A stretch of 64,000 nucleotides of DNA from Vallitalea guaymasensis (GTDB lineage Bacteria; Bacillota; Clostridia; Lachnospirales; Vallitaleaceae). The stretch lies in assembly GCF_018141425.1 (NCBI RefSeq), contig NZ_CP058561.1, forward strand, positions 3,658,001 to 3,722,000, given 5' to 3'. Of this stretch, positions 27,708 to 36,903 are shown in pieces (position 1 is the first letter of the stretch; each line of letters starts with the position of its first letter). The position numbers and the translations under genes were made by a program. The notes below the pieces were generated by a model. The model was given only the letters and a program-made list of their open reading frames with translations. It made no database searches and was not told the origin of the DNA.

Positions 27708-28688
27708 ATGAATACAGAAAGTGAAATAAAAGTATTTGCAGGAAGTACTGGTAAAGATTTTGCTGAAAAAATATGTATTTATCTAAAATCACAGTTAGGA
27801 AAATCAAGAGTCATAACATTCAGTGAGGGTAACATATATGTGAAAGTTGAGGAAACTGTTAGGGATAAAGATGTATATCTAGTACAGTCCATTGGATTAC
27901 GTCCTAATGATGAATTTACAGAAATTTTATTCTGGATAGATGCATTCAAAAGGGCAAGCGCTAATTCTGTAACAGTCATCATGCCTTACTTTTCTTATGC
28001 AAAAGGAGATAAAAAAGATGAACCAAGAGTATCCATACGTGGTAGAGTATGTACAGAATGCATTGAATTGGCGGGAGCAGATAGAGTTGTAACCATGGAT
28101 CTTCACAGTCCACAGATCCAGGGATTTTTTAAGAAACCAGTTGACCATCTATTCGCTTTGCCCATATTGTGTGAATACATTAATTCCTTAAAAATTGACG
28201 ATTTAGTAGTGGTATCACCGGATTCAGGTTTTGCAAAAGAAGCTAGGAAATTTGCTAGGTACCTGAAGTTACCAGTAGCTATTGGAGATAAAGAAAGAGA
28301 AGGACATGACGAGAATGCTAAGATAATTGAAATAGTAGGTAATGTGAAGGATAAAAACGCACTGATAGTTGATGATTTTAGTATTTCTGGAGGAACATTG
28401 ATAGATCTTGCTAATGAGTTGAAGAAACGTGGTGTAAATAGAATATTTGCATGTTTATCTCATGTGCTGTTGAATAAAGATGGAGTTACAAAGCTCGAAA
28501 ATAGTCCAATAGAGAAGCTTATTTCAACTGATTCAGTATATAACCCATATGTAATGGACAGCAAAAAAGTAAAGGTAATTTCTGTTGCACCTTTATTTGC
28601 TGAGACTATAAGCAGAATACACAAAAGAGAATCAGTCAGTCCTCTGTTCAATAAAGTTCCAAAAGAAGTTTTACAGATTGAAGAATAA
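27708..28688 (+). CDS. Divergent ribose-phosphate pyrophosphokinase-like protein
   Basis: This 326-residue protein has the two-domain PRPP synthetase fold. The flexible-loop region holds K and R in GDKEREGHD; the signature MDLHSPQIQGFF and the PRPP-binding loop ALIVDDFSISGGTL (instead of the usual VDDIIDTAGT) are recognisable. FAGSTGKDFAEKI at the N-terminus matches the family start. The AAGGAG at 27695 selects the ATG at 27708, not the one at 27690. Because the PRPP loop and surroundings deviate, it may be a second, specialised Prs and not the housekeeping enzyme. It probably belongs to the same operon as the amidase-like gene. Confidence 0.8.
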   Translation: MNTESEIKVFAGSTGKDFAEKICIYLKSQLGKSRVITFSEGNIYVKVEETVRDKDVYLVQSIGLRPNDEFTEILFWIDAFKRASANSVTVIMPYFSYAKGDKKDEPRVSIRGRVCTECIELAGADRVVTMDLHSPQIQGFFKKPVDHLFALPILCEYINSLKIDDLVVVSPDSGFAKEARKFARYLKLPVAIGDKEREGHDENAKIIEIVGNVKDKNALIVDDFSISGGTLIDLANELKKRGVNRIFACLSHVLLNKDGVTKLENSPIEKLISTDSVYNPYVMDSKKVKVISVAPLFAETISRIHKRESVSPLFNKVPKEVLQIEE

Positions 28689-28745
28689 TACAAATATAGC
28701 TAGTTAATGGACATTAGACTTTTTAATAGATAGGAAGTGAGTAAT

Positions 28746-29498
28746 ATGCTGGAAAAAGGTTTTTATCAATTTATTCGTAAGATAAAGTTAGAACGTGATG
28801 GTATTAATCCCAAGGAATATCCATATTGTTTGAAAGCTGTACGTGAATTGAATGAATTAGAGTTGCATCCCAATGTTACATACATTATTGGAGAAAATGG
28901 GAGCGGGAAATCAACCCTATTAGAAGCAATTGCTGTGGCATTTGGGTTTAATCCTGAAGGTGGCAGTAAAAACTTTAATTTTAGTACAGAAGAAACACAT
29001 TCGGTTTTATCAGAATCTCTACGTCTTACTAAAGGGGTTAAAAAACCAAGTGATGGTTATTTTCTAAGAGCAGAAAGTTTTTATAATGTAGCTTCTAATA
29101 TTGAGCAGTTAGATAGAGAAGGAGGATTTGGTCCGCCTATAATAGAATCCTATGGAGGCATATCTTTACATGAACAATCTCATGGTGAGTCATTTATGTC
29201 ATTACTTACTTACAGGTTTGGAGGTAAAGGATTATATATATTAGATGAGCCAGAAGCAGCTTTGTCACCAACAAGGCAGCTAGCATTATTAAGAAAGTTA
29301 CATGAGTTGGTTATGGACGATTCACAGTTCATTATAGCGACCCACTCACCAATCATAATGAGTTATCCCAATTCAACCATCTATAGCTTAGATGATGATT
29401 ATAAAAAGATTGAGTATCAAGAAACGGAGCATTATAGAGTTATGAAGGATTTTATAAATAATCCTGTAGGAATGTTAAGATATATTATGAAAGACTGA
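28746..29498 (+). CDS. ABC-type AAA family ATPase
   Basis: This soluble ATPase of about 250 residues is of the RecF/SMC-like, transport-unrelated kind. Walker A is IIGENGSGKST near residue 50, a signature-like HGESFMSLL lies near residue 155, Walker B is LYILDEPEAALSP near residue 170, and the switch is IATHSPIIMS. There is no membrane segment and no coiled-coil insert. ATPases of this form occur alone or in defence or repair modules; no partner is evident here. ATG at 28746 is favoured by AGGAAG eight bases before it over the GTG at 28737. Confidence 0.85.
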   Translation: MLEKGFYQFIRKIKLERDGINPKEYPYCLKAVRELNELELHPNVTYIIGENGSGKSTLLEAIAVAFGFNPEGGSKNFNFSTEETHSVLSESLRLTKGVKKPSDGYFLRAESFYNVASNIEQLDREGGFGPPIIESYGGISLHEQSHGESFMSLLTYRFGGKGLYILDEPEAALSPTRQLALLRKLHELVMDDSQFIIATHSPIIMSYPNSTIYSLDDDYKKIEYQETEHYRVMKDFINNPVGMLRYIMKD

Positions 29499-29528
29499 CA
29501 TTAGTTAGTATATAAGGGAGAAAATATT

Positions 29529-30218
29529 ATGATGATATATGGAATTTTGTTATTAATTATTATTTTAACTTTCATACAATATTATATTGAATGGGAATAT
29601 AGATCAACCAATAGAAAATTATTCAAAATACTATTTTACTGTATTTATTTTATTGATTATATTTTGCTTATTATAATCAGCTATTTTATTACAGATGCAG
29701 TCACAGATTTTTTAATAATTACCGGTTCGTTTCTATTAACTCATGTTATGTTTATAGCTATATCTAGAGAGTGGTTTAAATCAAGATTATTTGTCAGGAT
29801 GATAATGATGATTATCATTCCCATGATTGCTCTTTTGATGCTAATTCAAATTAGTAAATTTGTATTAATCTATAATGTGGGTATTGTTTTCATAGCTATA
29901 GCAATTATGTCCAATTGTAAACGAAGGTCTAATATTAAACGTAATTTTATAGAATTTGCAGTATTTGCACTAAGCTTTATATCTTGTTTCATACTATTAG
30001 AAAAGAATGGTATGGAAGAAATCTATAACAAACCTCAAGTTCAAACGATTAATAAAATGGTTGATGTGTTAGAAATAGATGATACCAATATTATGAGAAT
30101 TGGTAAAGATGGAGGATTACGAGGAGAATTAATTGATATTGACATTCAGACAACGAAAGGTTATTACATAGTTTATTATAAAGATGGTAAAATTATAAGA
30201 TATGAAAAATTACATTAA
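29529..30218 (+). CDS. Polytopic membrane protein of unknown function
   Basis: I do not recognise this 229-residue protein. About six hydrophobic segments cover residues 1-155, and the last 75 residues form a soluble tail rich in Asp, Ile and Lys (VDVLEIDDTNIMRIGKDGG then a beta-like IDIQTTKGYYIVYYKDG). It starts 30 bp after the ATPase with AAGGGAG upstream and could be co-transcribed with it. It is followed by a weak terminator. Confidence 0.6.
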   Translation: MMIYGILLLIIILTFIQYYIEWEYRSTNRKLFKILFYCIYFIDYILLIIISYFITDAVTDFLIITGSFLLTHVMFIAISREWFKSRLFVRMIMMIIIPMIALLMLIQISKFVLIYNVGIVFIAIAIMSNCKRRSNIKRNFIEFAVFALSFISCFILLEKNGMEEIYNKPQVQTINKMVDVLEIDDTNIMRIGKDGGLRGELIDIDIQTTKGYYIVYYKDGKIIRYEKLH

Positions 30219-30237
30219 GATAGAGTTTTAATAGTTT

Positions 30238-30276
30238 GGTAAGGACTTACTTCTTTTTTTGAGGTAAGTTCTTTGC
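30238..30276 (+). terminator. Weak intrinsic terminator
   Basis: AAGGACTTAC pairs with GTAAGTTCTT. The loop contains T7 and the T-run after the stem is short. Confidence 0.5.
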
Positions 30277-30342
30277 TTTTGCTTATTTCTAAATTATTTG
30301 TTAATATTAAGTTATAAATATGTCGGGAATAAGAGGTGGAAA

Positions 30343-30972
30343 ATGAAAAAGTTAAGTTTAATTATAGTATTAAGTATTTTTTTATTAACAAGTTGTAATA
30401 GTAAAACTAATGATGATATTACTAATAGGGATACCAACAATAACAACAAGGTTCTAACTGGTGAAGAGATTGGTGACAAAGGGAAAATTAAAGATATCAA
30501 TAGTAATAATCAGTATAAGGTTAAAAAATATAAAAGTTATGAAAACAATGATGGAATATTCAAAGTAATTCTATTTATAGAAGATATGGTTTATACTCCT
30601 AAAAAGCATATAGATATATTTTCTACAGTAGAGTATGTTGGCGATAGTGAAGAAATAACAATTTGGCATGGTACTCCATATTTTAACTATACTATTTTTG
30701 ATGGTGAGGATTATTATAATAAAGGTATGACATTAGATGTTTTAAAATGTACAGTGTTAAAAAAGGGGGAAATATATACGATTCCATTTGTTAAATCAGG
30801 TGGTTGGTCTAATGATGATAAAGATGCTAAATATTGGAAATCATATTACAAGGATAAAGAACTTAAGTTACCTACAGGAGAATATGAATTAGCTGCATAT
30901 TGTGACTTTCGATTATCAGAAGATGACTTAAGTTATGAAAATAAGGTTGAAATAGTATTTGAAGTAGAGTAA
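30343..30972 (+). CDS. Lipoprotein of unknown function
   Basis: This is a 209-residue exported protein. The ATG at 30343 follows AGAGGTGG, giving a short signal peptide with lipobox LLTSC (Cys at about residue 19) and then an Asn/Asp-rich linker. The remainder is beta-rich (VKKYKSYENNDGIFKVILFI; TYPFVKSGGW-like segments), and no domain is recognised. It is monocistronic. Confidence 0.65.
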   Translation: MKKLSLIIVLSIFLLTSCNSKTNDDITNRDTNNNNKVLTGEEIGDKGKIKDINSNNQYKVKKYKSYENNDGIFKVILFIEDMVYTPKKHIDIFSTVEYVGDSEEITIWHGTPYFNYTIFDGEDYYNKGMTLDVLKCTVLKKGEIYTIPFVKSGGWSNDDKDAKYWKSYYKDKELKLPTGEYELAAYCDFRLSEDDLSYENKVEIVFEVE

Positions 30973-31149
30973 CTAATATGTTTTAATATACATTATTAAA
31001 AATATAAAGTAGTAGTACAAGCTGCTTAGAGGATAGCGTGTCTTTTTTTGCGATATTTTTATTAGGTTGAATACTAGGAATTTACAATATTTTCTAATTA
31101 TATGTGATAGTATATATAATGTATTAATCATTTATAGGAGGAGGTTCAA

Positions 31150-31479
31150 ATGAAAAAACAATTATTAATATTATCATTAGTAATTGGCATGATATTAACA
31201 TTTAATACTGCTACTTATGCGAAAACCACTGTTAATGTAGATAATCAGATTGAGAGCGTAAATTTACAAAGTGGTCTTCCTGCACCTGGATATATAAGAG
31301 GAGTTAATGTACTGTTTAAATCATCAGCAAATACATCTTCTGCAACATTAGGTGTTTTCGAATTTGGTGAAGAAGTTGTAGTAAATTATTTTGCTGGAAA
31401 TTGGGCTAGTGTATATAGAATTGAGACAGGTCAATATGGATATGTTAATAGAAGATATATATCCTTTGGAGCAGTTTAA
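31150..31479 (+). CDS. Small secreted SH3-like (SH3b) domain protein
   Basis: This 109-residue protein has a signal peptide (cleavage probably after TYA, about residue 24) and one bacterial SH3-like domain: GVNVLFKSSANTSSATLGVF, then GEEVVVNYFAGNWASVY and YGYVNRRYISF. Such domains bind cell-wall peptides; there is no catalytic partner domain. AGGAGGA precedes the ATG. Confidence 0.75.
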   Translation: MKKQLLILSLVIGMILTFNTATYAKTTVNVDNQIESVNLQSGLPAPGYIRGVNVLFKSSANTSSATLGVFEFGEEVVVNYFAGNWASVYRIETGQYGYVNRRYISFGAV

Positions 31480-31501
31480 AATTAACAGATTATATATCAT
31501 A

Positions 31502-31536
31502 AGCCTACATCCATTCAGGGATGTAGGCTATATTTT
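31502..31536 (+). terminator. Intrinsic terminator of the SH3b gene
   Basis: AGCCTACATCC pairs perfectly with GGATGTAGGCT around a six-base loop, followed by a weak T-rich tract. Confidence 0.75.
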
Positions 31537-31610
31537 ATGAATAAAATATCATTTATATAATGATAACATATATGCCTATCTTATCTAATGGGTTGAAGCA
31601 TTATGTAGCT

Positions 31611-31640
31611 AAAAAAGAGTAGGTTATAATTACCTACTTT
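31611..31640 (-). terminator. Intrinsic terminator of the XRE regulator
   Basis: On the minus strand AGTAGGT and ACCTACT pair around a seven-base loop, followed by CTTTTTT. Confidence 0.7.
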
Positions 31641-31959
31641 TTTCAAGTTTTTGTTTTGTTAATAATTTGGTTGTTTCTCCGACTATTTCGATTTTGTTAT
31701 CATAGTTTAGTTGCCTGAACGTTTCTAACAGTTGTTTTTCTAGTGTATCCTTATATTCTCTGGTTCCGAATATTAGATAATCAATAGTTGTATTAAGTTC
31801 TTTTGCTATATTTGATAAAGTGTCTTGCTTAGGTAAAGTTTTACCATTTATAATATTATATATAGTTCCTTTTGATACTCCTATTTTTTTAGCCAATTCA
31901 GGTGCTTTTATACCTTTTACTTCAAGTAATTCAGTTAATCTTTCTCCTATTGTGTTCAA
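31630..31959 (-). CDS. XRE/Cro-CI family helix-turn-helix regulator
   Basis: This 109-residue DNA-binding protein has an N-terminal HTH (LAKKIGVSKGTIYNIINGKT, about residues 20-40) and a short C-terminal tail. The TTG start follows AAAGGAG by nine bases. It resembles small phage-type or element-borne repressors, and it faces a ~440-bp region without a clear gene. It may regulate that side or itself. Confidence 0.82.
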   Translation of the reverse strand: MNTIGERLTELLEVKGIKAPELAKKIGVSKGTIYNIINGKTLPKQDTLSNIAKELNTTIDYLIFGTREYKDTLEKQLLETFRQLNYDNKIEIVGETTKLLTKQKLEKSR

Positions 31960-32402
31960 TGAATTTAACTCCTTTGCATAAAAGTTTAATGCATTATAAA
32001 AAATACTTGACTAATCCAATCGAATATACTATAATATATTTAAGGTTTAATAGATTGAACTAATCTCTGGAATTAGTATAGTTTATTATTTTATTATAGC
32101 ATATCTAAATATTTTAGTAAAACAATTCTAACCCTGTCACATCTAAAATTAATTATGTTGATAAAAAAATAGTAATGATAGATAGTTAAATAGAAACTAT
32201 CAAGGAGAACAAGTTAATACAATATAGTATGAATAAAATTAAAATTTGCATAGACCTTAAGCAAGCTGCAATTGACCTGCTGTGTTTACAAAAAATTATA
32301 GACTAATTATTATTAATCCAACTCAAGCTGAGATAGAAGAAATTTTAAACAATTATAATGTAATATATGAAATTTTCTAATTACAAAGGAGTGTTATAAA
32401 TT
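31960..32402. other. Gene-poor intergenic region with possible small-ORF remnant
   Basis: AT-rich. It contains the upstream region of the XRE gene with an imperfect inverted repeat around 32055-32080 (TTGAACTAATC and GGAATTAGT). A short reading frame at 32229-32306 (25 codons, no close ribosome site) is followed in another frame by NPTQAEIEEILNNYN ending near 32380. The two could be pieces of one frameshifted small gene, but the support is weak. Confidence 0.35.
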
Positions 32403-32609
32403 ATGGAAGAGGGTTCAATTGAAGAATTAGAAGCTATATGCCATTTTATTGATAGTTGCTATTATTTCATTAAAAAAATTAAAGTATACATAGATAGTAC
32501 TTTTTTTACTCCGGAAGCTAGAAATGAACTTATATTTACCATAAAGTTATTGAAGAATTTGATGATTAGATGTACTAATATAATTCTAGCAGGTATTAGT
32601 TTTGATTAA
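32403..32609 (+). CDS. Small hypothetical protein
   Basis: This is a 68-residue protein that I do not recognise. It begins EEGSIEELEAICHFIDS and is predicted mainly helical, with a hydrophobic stretch near the C-terminus (LIFTIKLLKNLMIRCTNIIL). AAAGGAG precedes the ATG by ten bases, which supports real translation. It is followed by a strong terminator. Confidence 0.5.
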   Translation: MEEGSIEELEAICHFIDSCYYFIKKIKVYIDSTFFTPEARNELIFTIKLLKNLMIRCTNIILAGISFD

Positions 32610-32642
32610 ATGAGTTGTTGGCAGCTATAAAACATATATTAA

Positions 32643-32673
32643 GGCTAGGGTTATCCCCTAGCCTGATCTTTTT
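32643..32673. terminator. Intrinsic terminator between convergent small genes
   Basis: GGCTAGGG pairs with CCCTAGCC around a five-base loop followed by a T-rich tract. It overlaps the 3' end of the minus-strand gene. Confidence 0.75.
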
Positions 32674-32941
32674 GGTTGTTTGTATCATATGTAAGTAAGC
32701 TAAGTTTTTGATTGATTTGTTTCACATTAATTAGTAATTCAGCAAATGCAATAAATAATATACCTAGCATAATTCCTATACCTACTATATATAATCCATG
32801 TAATATCTTTGTATCTTCTGATACTAGTCCATTAAAAGCAATATATGATTTAATAGCTATTAGAACGGACAATGCCATAACAGTTATTCCAACGACGTAA
32901 AGTATAAATGGTGTACTACTCTTATTTTTCAACCTAATCAC
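32651..32941 (-). CDS. Small two-helix membrane protein of unknown function
   Basis: This 96-residue protein has hydrophobic segments at about residues 11-29 and 46-70 and a polar helical C-terminus (LINVKQINQKLSLLTYD). The GTG at 32941 is used here, but AAAGGTCGTGAT overlaps it, and a TTG three codons inside (32932) is better spaced and may be the true start. It is unrecognised. It runs in the same direction as the next upstream gene, with a 55-bp gap. Confidence 0.55.
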   Translation of the reverse strand: MIRLKNKSSTPFILYVVGITVMALSVLIAIKSYIAFNGLVSEDTKILHGLYIVGIGIMLGILFIAFAELLINVKQINQKLSLLTYDTNNQKDQARG

Positions 32942-32996
32942 GACCTTTATTTTCTTTTGTTATTCTTGGAATTCAATATGTTTTAAATATATAAGT

Positions 32997-33686
32997 TTAA
33001 TTTATCCACATGTGTATTTTATTATCATCCTCATAATGTGCAATACCATATTCATCTAATGTTGATAATATATTCTTATCATAATTTTTAGTTAAACTAA
33101 TATAATCATTAATTAATTCTTTGAATTCCTTAGAATTTATATAATTTGTACTATTTAAGGCTATTTTATGAATTGACTTTGAATTATCTATTAGAGCTAT
33201 AATATTGGCTTTTATATCATCTGCATTTTCATAACCAGTTATATCCATTTCATTAAGGGAGATTAAGTTGGTTTTAATGGTTTCTTTGTCCAATGTATTT
33301 ATATTTTCTATAATATAATTATTATAATCTATTATGTTGTAAAAATAGTCTCCTAAATCACGTATATCATCTAGTACATTAGTTTTTATAGAATTATTGG
33401 ATATACTAAATGAATTTGGTATTGTTGGCAAATTAGCTGATATAGCGAAGTTATTATAGGAACTAATTATGAAGGAAAGTATAAATGTGCCTCTCAAAAG
33501 AAATATTAGTACTGTAGCTATGGAACTAATAGTTATTATCCTACGTTTATATTTCTTTTTGCTATAGTATCCATTTATATAGTCTTTTTCTATGAAACTT
33601 GTAAAGCCTGTAGTATTAGTACTGTTTTCCTTATCCAAAGTTTTCATTTGTTTTCTAAATTCAATTTGTGTTTTAGTTCTTTTCAC
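32997..33686 (-). CDS. Single-span membrane protein with extracytoplasmic domain
   Basis: This 229-residue protein has a basic cytoplasmic N-terminus (about residues 1-50, with KKKYKRR before the membrane), one membrane helix (about 52-76) and a ~150-residue outside domain rich in Asn, Ile and Asp. The domain is predicted mainly helical and unrecognised. The topology is that of an anti-sigma or signal-transducing protein, but no partner is proven. The GTG start has no strong ribosome site. Confidence 0.55.
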   Translation of the reverse strand: MKRTKTQIEFRKQMKTLDKENSTNTTGFTSFIEKDYINGYYSKKKYKRRIITISSIATVLIFLLRGTFILSFIISSYNNFAISANLPTIPNSFSISNNSIKTNVLDDIRDLGDYFYNIIDYNNYIIENINTLDKETIKTNLISLNEMDITGYENADDIKANIIALIDNSKSIHKIALNSTNYINSKEFKELINDYISLTKNYDKNILSTLDEYGIAHYEDDNKIHMWIN

Positions 33687-34173
33687 TATTATTTAATATC
33701 CCATTTATAATATATTTTTGAAATATTAAATCGTTTATTAGATTAAGTTCTTTTCACCTTATAGTTCGTGTCGCTTATATTTGTTGAGATATTTAATATG
33801 ATATTTATATGTAATATATGTATAATAGATTCTCTACAGTGTCTCAATAATTTATCAGTAGTGTTCAATTTTGTCCTCCTTCCTTAAATCAATATTTTTG
33901 TATTTCTAAGAAACGAGTTAATTTTCGATATTTATTATAACATATTTATTGGATTATCAAAATAGTTTTATAATTGATAGTAGATGACATTCTACTTCTA
34001 TACGCATTATGATGATATAGACTAGTCATTTGAGTATTGTAATGGTAGAAAAGATGACATTCATTAGAGATTTAATAATTAGTCTTGATTAAAGACTTGT
34101 TTAGTAAAGATGAAAAGATTCAGGAACTTAATAATAAGCTGATGAATATAAAATAGAAAAGGATGATTAATTA
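33687..34173. other. Gene-poor AT-rich region upstream of the holin remnant
   Basis: No confident gene. A 41-codon minus-strand frame at 33743-33868 has an excellent AAGGAAGGAGG site and a TTG start. Its N-terminus (NTTDKLLRHCRESIIHI) faintly recalls the start of an ECF sigma factor, but it stops early. Just before the holin a plus-strand fragment ends FSKDEKIQELNNKLMNIK, consistent with a decayed small phage lysis gene. Confidence 0.4.
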
Positions 34174-34467
34174 ATGGATTGGAATATCATAGTTGAATTT
34201 ATTAGACCAGAATTACTTATATTAATAGCTATATGTTTTTGTATGGGGGTATTCCTTAAACAGATACCTTAAGTACCAGATTGGACTATTCCGTTGGTAC
34301 TTTTGTTTTTTACTTGTATAATATCTATTCTATACATCGGAATAGCATTTAAAGAAGGATTTAATGCTAATAAATACTTAATGGGATTTATATATGGATT
34401 GCTTTCGCCAGCAGTAGCTGTATATGGAAATCAAGTTATTAAGCAAATCAAAAAGAATAAGACATAA
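34174..34467 (+). pseudogene. Broken phage holin gene (in-frame TAA)
   Basis: The reading frame MDWNIIVEFIRPELLILIAI resumes after one in-frame TAA (34270-34272) as VPDWTIPLVLLFFTCIISI and continues to KQIKKNKT at 34467, 98 codons in all. Three membrane segments, a short loop and a lysine-rich tail match small phage holins that begin with a similar DWN...FIRPELL sequence. A single stop in otherwise well-kept coding sequence suggests recent inactivation. It is a relic of a prophage or phage-derived lysis cassette; no other phage structural gene is seen nearby. Confidence 0.75.
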
Positions 34468-34808
34468 TGATTGGTATAAAGATTTTCATAACTAAGAGAA
34501 AGTTCATGTTTTATGTGTGGTATTGTTATGTGAAAAATATTCACAAATCATACTATTAGTATAATTGAATATGAAGGGAAATATAACTAATAAATACATA
34601 ATAAATATGTTGAAAAATAACAAATTTAAATCTATTTGTAACCTTTTTCAATAAATTGACCTTATATAAATGGGGAGGTATAATATTAAATCCTTTTTTT
34701 AAAATAATCACGAAAATTGATAAAATATATTGAAAAATAATTATTTACCAGATATATTAATAATATCAAAATTGATAAATAATAGTATAGAAAGAGGAGA
34801 AAAAATTA
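34468..34808. other. Intergenic region, no gene seen
   Basis: About 340 bp of very AT-rich sequence. I see no gene, stable hairpin or clear promoter apart from the AGAGGAG ribosome site at its right end. Confidence 0.5.
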
Positions 34809-35720
34809 ATGGAAAAATTAATGAAAACTGCAATAATAATTACTATGGTATTTACTATGTTTGTAACTACTGTTGAAGCTAAGGGATTAAACAGAGATCA
34901 AGCTATAAATGTATTAGTTAATGCTGGTTGGACACTTGAAGATATTAATGATTTATTAACTGAAGATGCATTATTAGAATTTGCTAATGCTAAAATAGCG
35001 GGGTCATCTGTGAAATATTTTAAAGTAACAGATAATGAAGTTGTAGAAGTGTCAAAAAAACAAGCTATGACCAAGGTAGAAGAAAATAAGAAAAAAGAAT
35101 TGCTAAATACTATAATGCGCAATTCAATAACTACAGATTCACTAGGTGACATATATAAAGATGATCAAACAACTACAGATGGATATATGTCATACTATGT
35201 ACAAGCATATGATCTTGGTGGGGGAGAATATATGCTTTCGGCAAGATGTGAGTGGTTAATTAATCCCAAAAACAGAAAAACAGATGTGTTTGGTCTAGGA
35301 CATGATGCTCATTTAACTCAAGAAAGTTCATATACACCGTATTATGTATATAAGGCTGATGTTACAGAACATGATATGGTTACTAAACAATATGAATATT
35401 CAACAGAAACACCAGCTTCTATAGCAAAAGATCCAGGAGGAACAGTAATAACCCAAGATTTAAAGGCAGATTATAAGTGGGAGGCAACGGGTTATTATAA
35501 AAAATACAAAAATCATCGTCAATATTTACAATATAAGGTTACAGTAAATGACTCAGGTGTTTCTGATGTATCAATCTATGCGGAATATTTACATCAACAG
35601 AGTACTTACAGCATATCTCCTAGTGTTTCCTATCCAGTAGGTGGTAGTATTTCGGTAACAATGTCTAGTTTTTTTAAAAGAATGTCACCGAATCCATACT
35701 TATCATTTAAAGTGAAATAA
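34809..35720 (+). CDS. Secreted protein of unknown function
   Basis: This 303-residue protein has a signal peptide (hydrophobic residues 6-22, cleavage probably after VEA). The mature N-terminus is helical and acidic (RDQAINVLVNAGWTLEDIND), followed by a lysine-rich segment and a beta-rich C-terminal half with many Tyr and Ser. No enzymatic motif or anchor is seen, so it is probably released or wall-associated. GAAAGAGGAG precedes the ATG. A separate membrane-anchored gene follows 118 bp downstream. Confidence 0.65.
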   Translation: MEKLMKTAIIITMVFTMFVTTVEAKGLNRDQAINVLVNAGWTLEDINDLLTEDALLEFANAKIAGSSVKYFKVTDNEVVEVSKKQAMTKVEENKKKELLNTIMRNSITTDSLGDIYKDDQTTTDGYMSYYVQAYDLGGGEYMLSARCEWLINPKNRKTDVFGLGHDAHLTQESSYTPYYVYKADVTEHDMVTKQYEYSTETPASIAKDPGGTVITQDLKADYKWEATGYYKKYKNHRQYLQYKVTVNDSGVSDVSIYAEYLHQQSTYSISPSVSYPVGGSISVTMSSFFKRMSPNPYLSFKVK

Positions 35721-35838
35721 GTAATTAAATATTATATTAATGAAACAAGTAATTTAGTAGAGTTATAAGTCTTATGATATGAATAGATAAAGTTTTTTTA
35801 ATTATTGTAAATATGCTACAGTGAAGGAGGGTAATAAA

Positions 35839-36294
35839 TTGAAAAAAAATATTTTACTTGTAATTTTATTAATTTGTATTGCAGGACTTGGAACTATGTA
35901 TTACAATAAAGTAGATAACTATAAGTATTTACAATCATCAATTGATCAACGGTTTCAACAGCAAATGGGTCTATTAATTTCAGCTCTAAATAATCTGAAC
36001 AATGAAACTATTGAAGCAAATGAAGAATATAAACAAGTACTATATAGCTTAACCTATTTAAGAAATATGATGGCATTAACAACTTATAATAAAAAGAACA
36101 AAAAACTAGAAGAAGCAATTAATTATTTATATGATTATGAAGATAAAGATTTGTTGATACAATCAGAACTAGTAAATCCAGATAATTTGGAGCTAAAACA
36201 AATTCTTGGACATTTTCATATGGATTTAAACTCAGAAAAAAATGCCACACTTTTAATTAATTTTCTAAAAAAAGACAAAAAAAATATCCATTAG
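35839..36294 (+). CDS. Membrane-anchored hypothetical protein
   Basis: This protein of about 151 residues has an N-terminal membrane anchor (residues 4-22, ILLVILLICIAGLGTMYY) and a helical, Gln/Asn/Lys-rich outer domain. The TTG at 35839 follows GAAGGAGGG by seven bases; the upstream GTG at 35821 lies before that site. It is unrecognised. A terminator follows. Confidence 0.55.
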   Translation: MKKNILLVILLICIAGLGTMYYNKVDNYKYLQSSIDQRFQQQMGLLISALNNLNNETIEANEEYKQVLYSLTYLRNMMALTTYNKKNKKLEEAINYLYDYEDKDLLIQSELVNPDNLELKQILGHFHMDLNSEKNATLLINFLKKDKKNIH

Positions 36295-36341
36295 GTGTGT
36301 ATAAGTATGGTTTTACTTATGTAACAAACAATGTATAATGT

Positions 36342-36376
36342 AGACCTACTTCCTTATTGAGGTAGGTCTTTTTTGA
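36342..36376 (+). terminator. Intrinsic terminator
   Basis: AGACCTAC pairs with GTAGGTCT, followed by T6. Confidence 0.8.
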
Positions 36377-36467
36377 TTACTTATTATTAAATTATTCGTT
36401 AATATTAATAGGTATTTATCTGTTACTAAAGTTAGAATTTAGAGTATTTAAAATAAGGTGAATAAAT

Positions 36468-36674
36468 ATGAACAACTCTTTAAAAAATAAATTGAGTAAT
36501 TTATTATTAATTGTATACTTTTTAATTATTATTGTAATGGCAATATTACATATGCCTACTGTTAGGAACTACAGAAAAAATAATATTTTATCAGTAATAA
36601 TTATGGCAGTTACTATTAAAACGGTTGTTATTATATTATATTGGTTTACAATTATGCCAAGATATATTAATTAA
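36468..36674 (+). CDS. Small two-helix membrane protein
   Basis: A 68-residue protein with hydrophobic segments at about 11-28 and 42-60. The ribosome site is weak (AATAAGGTG) and I do not recognise it. It belongs to the run of small membrane proteins in this AT-rich stretch. Confidence 0.4.
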   Translation: MNNSLKNKLSNLLLIVYFLIIIVMAILHMPTVRNYRKNNILSVIIMAVTIKTVVIILYWFTIMPRYIN

Positions 36675-36903
36675 GCTAACTAAATACATATCATACGATT
36701 GCTTGTAGGTATATTATTAGTTATCATAGATTTATATCAATAGCAATTATATTAAGAAAAGATTATCATGTTTGGTATTAGTTTTTTAATGATTAATATT
36801 TACTAAATGTCAACTTACTATATAGATTCTTATATGAATGATATTATTAAAAAAAAAATAAGTTAAAGATTCAAATTAATCTTGATTGATTTTGGAGGTA
36901 TTT

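Noticed and set aside
32229-32380. Two short frames that could be one frameshifted small gene
   Set aside because: No close ribosome site and no recognised family; evidence is too weak for a separate gene call.
33743-33868. 41-codon minus-strand frame with an excellent ribosome site, faintly like an ECF sigma N-terminus
   Set aside because: Too short and too weakly similar to name; kept only as a note in the gap entry.
34174-34467. Possible stop-codon readthrough in the holin frame
   Set aside because: No recoding signal was seen around the TAA, so an inactivating mutation is simpler.
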